NCBI GenBank assembly: GCA_022497145.1
Contig: MU385914.1
Span: forward strand, 62,001 to 126,000
DNA from: Rostrohypoxylon terebratum
Taxonomy: Eukaryota > Ascomycota > Sordariomycetes > Xylariales > Hypoxylaceae
Length of the DNA: 64,000 bases
Reading direction: 5' to 3'
The notes under the pieces are model-generated. The model made no database searches, was not told the origin of the DNA, and saw only the letters and a list, made by a program, of their open reading frames with translations. A program made the translations under genes and the position numbers. The stretch's first letter is position 1. Each line of letters opens with the position of its first letter. Positions 61,692 through 64,000 of this stretch are shown here, in pieces.

Positions 61692-62154
61692 TTATTTCGA
61701 ACAGCTTCCACGGACGCTGTCTGGGTTTGCGAAACAGGTGCCAACACCATCCACGCACTGGAAACCTGAGCTTGCTATCGCCTTGCAGGCTGCTTCCCAT
61801 TCTTTGCCTGCTATCTGAGCTCCGCTAGCCGCATCGCACTACCAAAAGTTAGCCTCCTGTTGAATTAGGTAACAGGTCATAGGGGCGCTCTCACTCGTCC
61901 TGAAGGGGTATCGTAAGTGCTGCCACCCCATTGGTAGCCCGCGTCGTTGTACTTAGTGCAAGCAACGGTCGTCATGCGCCAGTTGTAGGTGCCGCCGTTG
62001 TTGCAGACGCAGTCAGGATGAAGATCTCCCCGTCTATTTAACTCTAGTTAGCGATTGTTGTACTATGCAGTGTGAAAATTGGGCTTTAAAGATCCACATA
62101 CACAGAAACGGCGAGGAGGGCGAAGGAAAGGTAAAGGCTGGTGAAGAACTGCAT
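61692..62154 (-). CDS. Small secreted cysteine-rich protein
   Basis: Three exons, 62154-62102, 62033-61895 and 61838-61692, with introns of 68 and 56 nt; donors GTATGT and GTGAGA, branches GCTAAC in both, acceptors AAATAG and GGTAG; phases agree throughout. The product has 112 residues: signal peptide MQFFTSLYLSFALLAVSV, then HPDCVCNNGGTYNWRMTTVA, KYNDAGYQWGGSTYDTPSGR and a third-exon part CDAASGAQIAGKEWEAACKA to the end SVRGSCSK. The mature protein has eight cysteines, enough for four disulfides. Such proteins are common effector candidates or surface proteins in plant- and insect-associated Sordariomycetes; I assign no activity. No single exon is longer than 49 codons. A TATAAA element lies about 165 bp upstream. 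Confidence 0.82.
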
Positions 62155-62316
62155 CTTGTCGAGAGTGATATGCAAGATAGTAGAGACTAATCTGAAATTA
62201 AAGCGAATGACTGTTGATAGAGAACGACTGGAGGTGAGACTCGAGCGAATGTGTGAAGTGTGTGGTGGATGGTGGATGATCCTATCTTCCTGTTCTCATC
62301 TAGGAAGACGATTTGC

Positions 62317-62322
62317 TTTATA
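62317..62322 (-). promoter_or_regulatory. TATA box of the cysteine-rich secreted protein gene
   Basis: TATAAA on the minus strand, about 165 bp upstream of the ATG at 62154, followed by a CT-rich stretch. Confidence 0.5.
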
Positions 62323-62960
62323 TCTACGTTGAACTTCGCGACTCTTGCACTCCCATCCATTCTCAGCTAGGCCCATAGGGCTACGGCATTTGCCATACTA
62401 GGGGTAAGGGTCAAACCGCAATAAGGAGGCTTTTTCTCCACTATTCCCCACTACATGTGCCACTATATTCAACCATGCCGTGCCAAGACCATGTGTCTAT
62501 CAGCCAAATTTGCGTGTAAAGAGGCATTTTCCGAGTTTCTAGAAGCTGACAAAGGTCCAACATCTCACTGTTTTGGATTTTGCATAATGCGAGCTTTGGA
62601 GTATAATCTTACTTAGTTCTAGAAGATCTGAAGATGCCAATGCTTGGTGTAGCGCGGCCCCTTGTAACACGAGCGTTGCATAACTCCATTAACTTCATAG
62701 GGCATCGCGGTACTTTTTCTGTGAAACACTGGACAGGTGTTATGGGCCCAGCCAAGACCGTACTCTACTCAGCCTCGAAGAAGAGACGAACTCTTCATGC
62801 GACAACTTGGAAAAGCCAAACACACCGAGCTTAGTTCAGACCAAAGCTCGGTACTTTCCGCGCGGATGTGGATCGTGCTCCCTTTCCATGTTGAGACTCG
62901 ACGTCACAGACTGATAGATTCGGAATAGGGATATCTCTCCACATGGGACGACTTGCGATG

Positions 62961-62966
62961 TATAAA
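62961..62966 (+). promoter_or_regulatory. TATA box of the 239-residue secreted protein gene
   Basis: TATAAA 178 bp upstream of the ATG at 63139; a CT-rich leader precedes the start. Confidence 0.5.
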
Positions 62967-63138
62967 GAGCGGGAGCGGCGACGGCGTCAAAGGGAAAGAA
63001 AGAATTGTTCACCATCCTCACCGGACCCAACAATCTTAACCTTCACCTTTCAAGGCCACAGCTCAGTCACTCGTTTCCACAGAGCTTTCATTCTTTTAGG
63101 CCATAAAGTCTTATTTCGACGCCTGTCTCTCATTCAAT

Positions 63139-63858
63139 ATGCAATTCCGCCAGCTCGCCAGCTTCCTCGCCGTCGTCAGCGCTGCGTCCGCCGCACCCCG
63201 ACCTCAGCAGCTAAACTTCGATGACGTCGTTATCCTCGCGGAAGACGGCTCCTACTCCATCGTCAAGGAAGCAGAGTACGCCAACATCATGGCCCGCAAC
63301 AACCTGCAGCCCGCATCCGCGGTGGACCTAGCAACCCGCTCTCCCACACCCTTATCCAAGAACCAGCGCCGCTGCGGCAACTCCGACGAGGTGCAAGTGA
63401 CCTCCGACACCAAATTCCTCAACTGGGACGTCGCGATGTCCCCCGTCGTCAGCGCGCAAGGCGGCGGCGCCTCCGTAACCCTCTCCTCGGGCTACTCGCT
63501 CTCGAACTCGGTATCCGTGAGCGCCACGGAAGGCGTCTCCATCGAGAGCATCCTCTCCTTCTCGCTCTCCGTCTCCTACTCCGAGACCTGGACCTCCTCC
63601 GAGACGCAGGCCTTCCAGTACTCCGTGCCCGACGGCCAGTTTGGCGTCGTCGTCAGCCAGCCCCTCGTCCGCCGCGTCCAGGGCAACTTCCTCAGCGGCT
63701 GCGTCGATGCCCCCGACAAGAAGATCCCCTTTACTAGCGACACGTACACCAGCCAGACCTACAGCGGCAGCTTGAACTGGGTCCAGGGTGTGATTCGGCT
63801 GTGCAATAGCACGACGTACCCTATCCCGTACTGCATTGGCGAGGGCTCGCACTCGTAG
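63139..63858 (+). CDS. Secreted beta-rich hypothetical protein
   Basis: A single exon of 239 residues. The signal peptide is MQFRQLASFLAVVSAASA, with a likely cut before APRPQQ. A pro-like segment of about 55 residues follows, then a Cys-containing domain. The centre has strikingly alternating Ser/hydrophobic residues (SVTLSSGYSLSNSVSVSATE, then SILSFSLSVSYSETWTSSET), a pattern of long beta strands. Four cysteines (RRCGN, SGCVD, RLCNS, PYCIG) could form two disulfides. It ends CIGEGSHS without a GPI-type tail. The gene is G/C-rich at third positions. The family is not recognised with confidence; a secreted effector-like or cell-surface role is inferred from the signal peptide and the neighbouring cysteine-rich secreted protein. 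Confidence 0.85.
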   Translation: MQFRQLASFLAVVSAASAAPRPQQLNFDDVVILAEDGSYSIVKEAEYANIMARNNLQPASAVDLATRSPTPLSKNQRRCGNSDEVQVTSDTKFLNWDVAMSPVVSAQGGGASVTLSSGYSLSNSVSVSATEGVSIESILSFSLSVSYSETWTSSETQAFQYSVPDGQFGVVVSQPLVRRVQGNFLSGCVDAPDKKIPFTSDTYTSQTYSGSLNWVQGVIRLCNSTTYPIPYCIGEGSHS

Positions 63859-64000
63859 ACGGAATGGTTGGGAGGTAGCATAGAAGATATGTGTATTGGT
63901 ATGGGGTATGGAATGGTATACATGTATAAAGTGAGAAAGGTGTATCGGTAAATAGAGGGGTGGTAATAGACTGAATTCAAGAAACATGAAATTCGACTAT

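Larger units (their letters stand above)
62155..63138. other. Divergent intergenic region between two secreted-protein genes
   Basis: Upstream of the cysteine-rich protein (-) and of the 239-residue secreted protein (+). Each side has a TATAAA about 165-180 bp from its start codon. No other gene is supported. Confidence 0.55.

Overview
The window reads as nuclear DNA of a filamentous ascomycete (Pezizomycotina, most likely Sordariomycetes). The signs are many short GT-AG introns (about 50-150 nt) with CTAAC/CTGAC branch points, a fused mitochondrial ARG5,6-type arginine gene, a fungal rhodopsin-domain membrane protein, a Tri12-type MFS transporter, small cysteine-rich secreted proteins and TTAGGG-type repeats. 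I rebuilt exon structures by hand. Several genes only appear after splicing.

Layout. 1-4.07 kb: gene-poor. 4.07-4.53 kb (-): 102-aa cupin. 6.71-9.32 kb (+): phosphoinositide phospholipase C. 9.3-19.2 kb: almost 10 kb with no supported gene but with G-rich tracts and microsatellites. 19.2-19.5 kb (+): tiny two-exon zinc-ribbon protein. 21.7-22.8 kb (+): one long reading frame broken by two TAG codons. 24.2-24.7 kb (+): two-TM protein. 25.2-26.1 kb (-): Thr/Ser-rich secreted protein with a frame break in a poly-G tract. 26.9-30.3 kb (-): GRAM-TBC-EF-hand Rab GAP. 32.3-33.6 kb (+): class II PKA catalytic subunit. 34.5-35.8 kb (-): aspartate-semialdehyde dehydrogenase. 36.6-39.4 kb (-): acetylglutamate kinase / acetylglutamyl-phosphate reductase. 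43.3-44.2 kb (-): Snc1-type v-SNARE. 44.2-49.9 kb: AT-rich gene desert with an interstitial telomere-like array. 49.9-51.3 kb (-): five-exon rhodopsin-domain membrane protein. 53.6-55.5 kb (+): MFS exporter. 56.1-57.2 kb (-): intronless GC-rich zinc alcohol dehydrogenase. 60.4-61.2 kb (-): APH-type phosphotransferase. 61.7-62.2 kb (-): three-exon, eight-cysteine secreted protein. 63.1-63.9 kb (+): 239-aa secreted protein.

The middle (26-44 kb) is a conserved housekeeping block: signalling (PKA), vesicle traffic (Rab GAP, v-SNARE) and amino-acid synthesis (hom2, arg5,6). The two flanks are accessory: gene-poor, rich in secreted, transport and possibly acquired functions. No operon-like co-transcription is implied. 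The PLC/PKA pair and the Rab GAP/SNARE pair act in related pathways but are not adjacent. I found no tRNA, rRNA, transposon open reading frame or CRISPR array that I can support.
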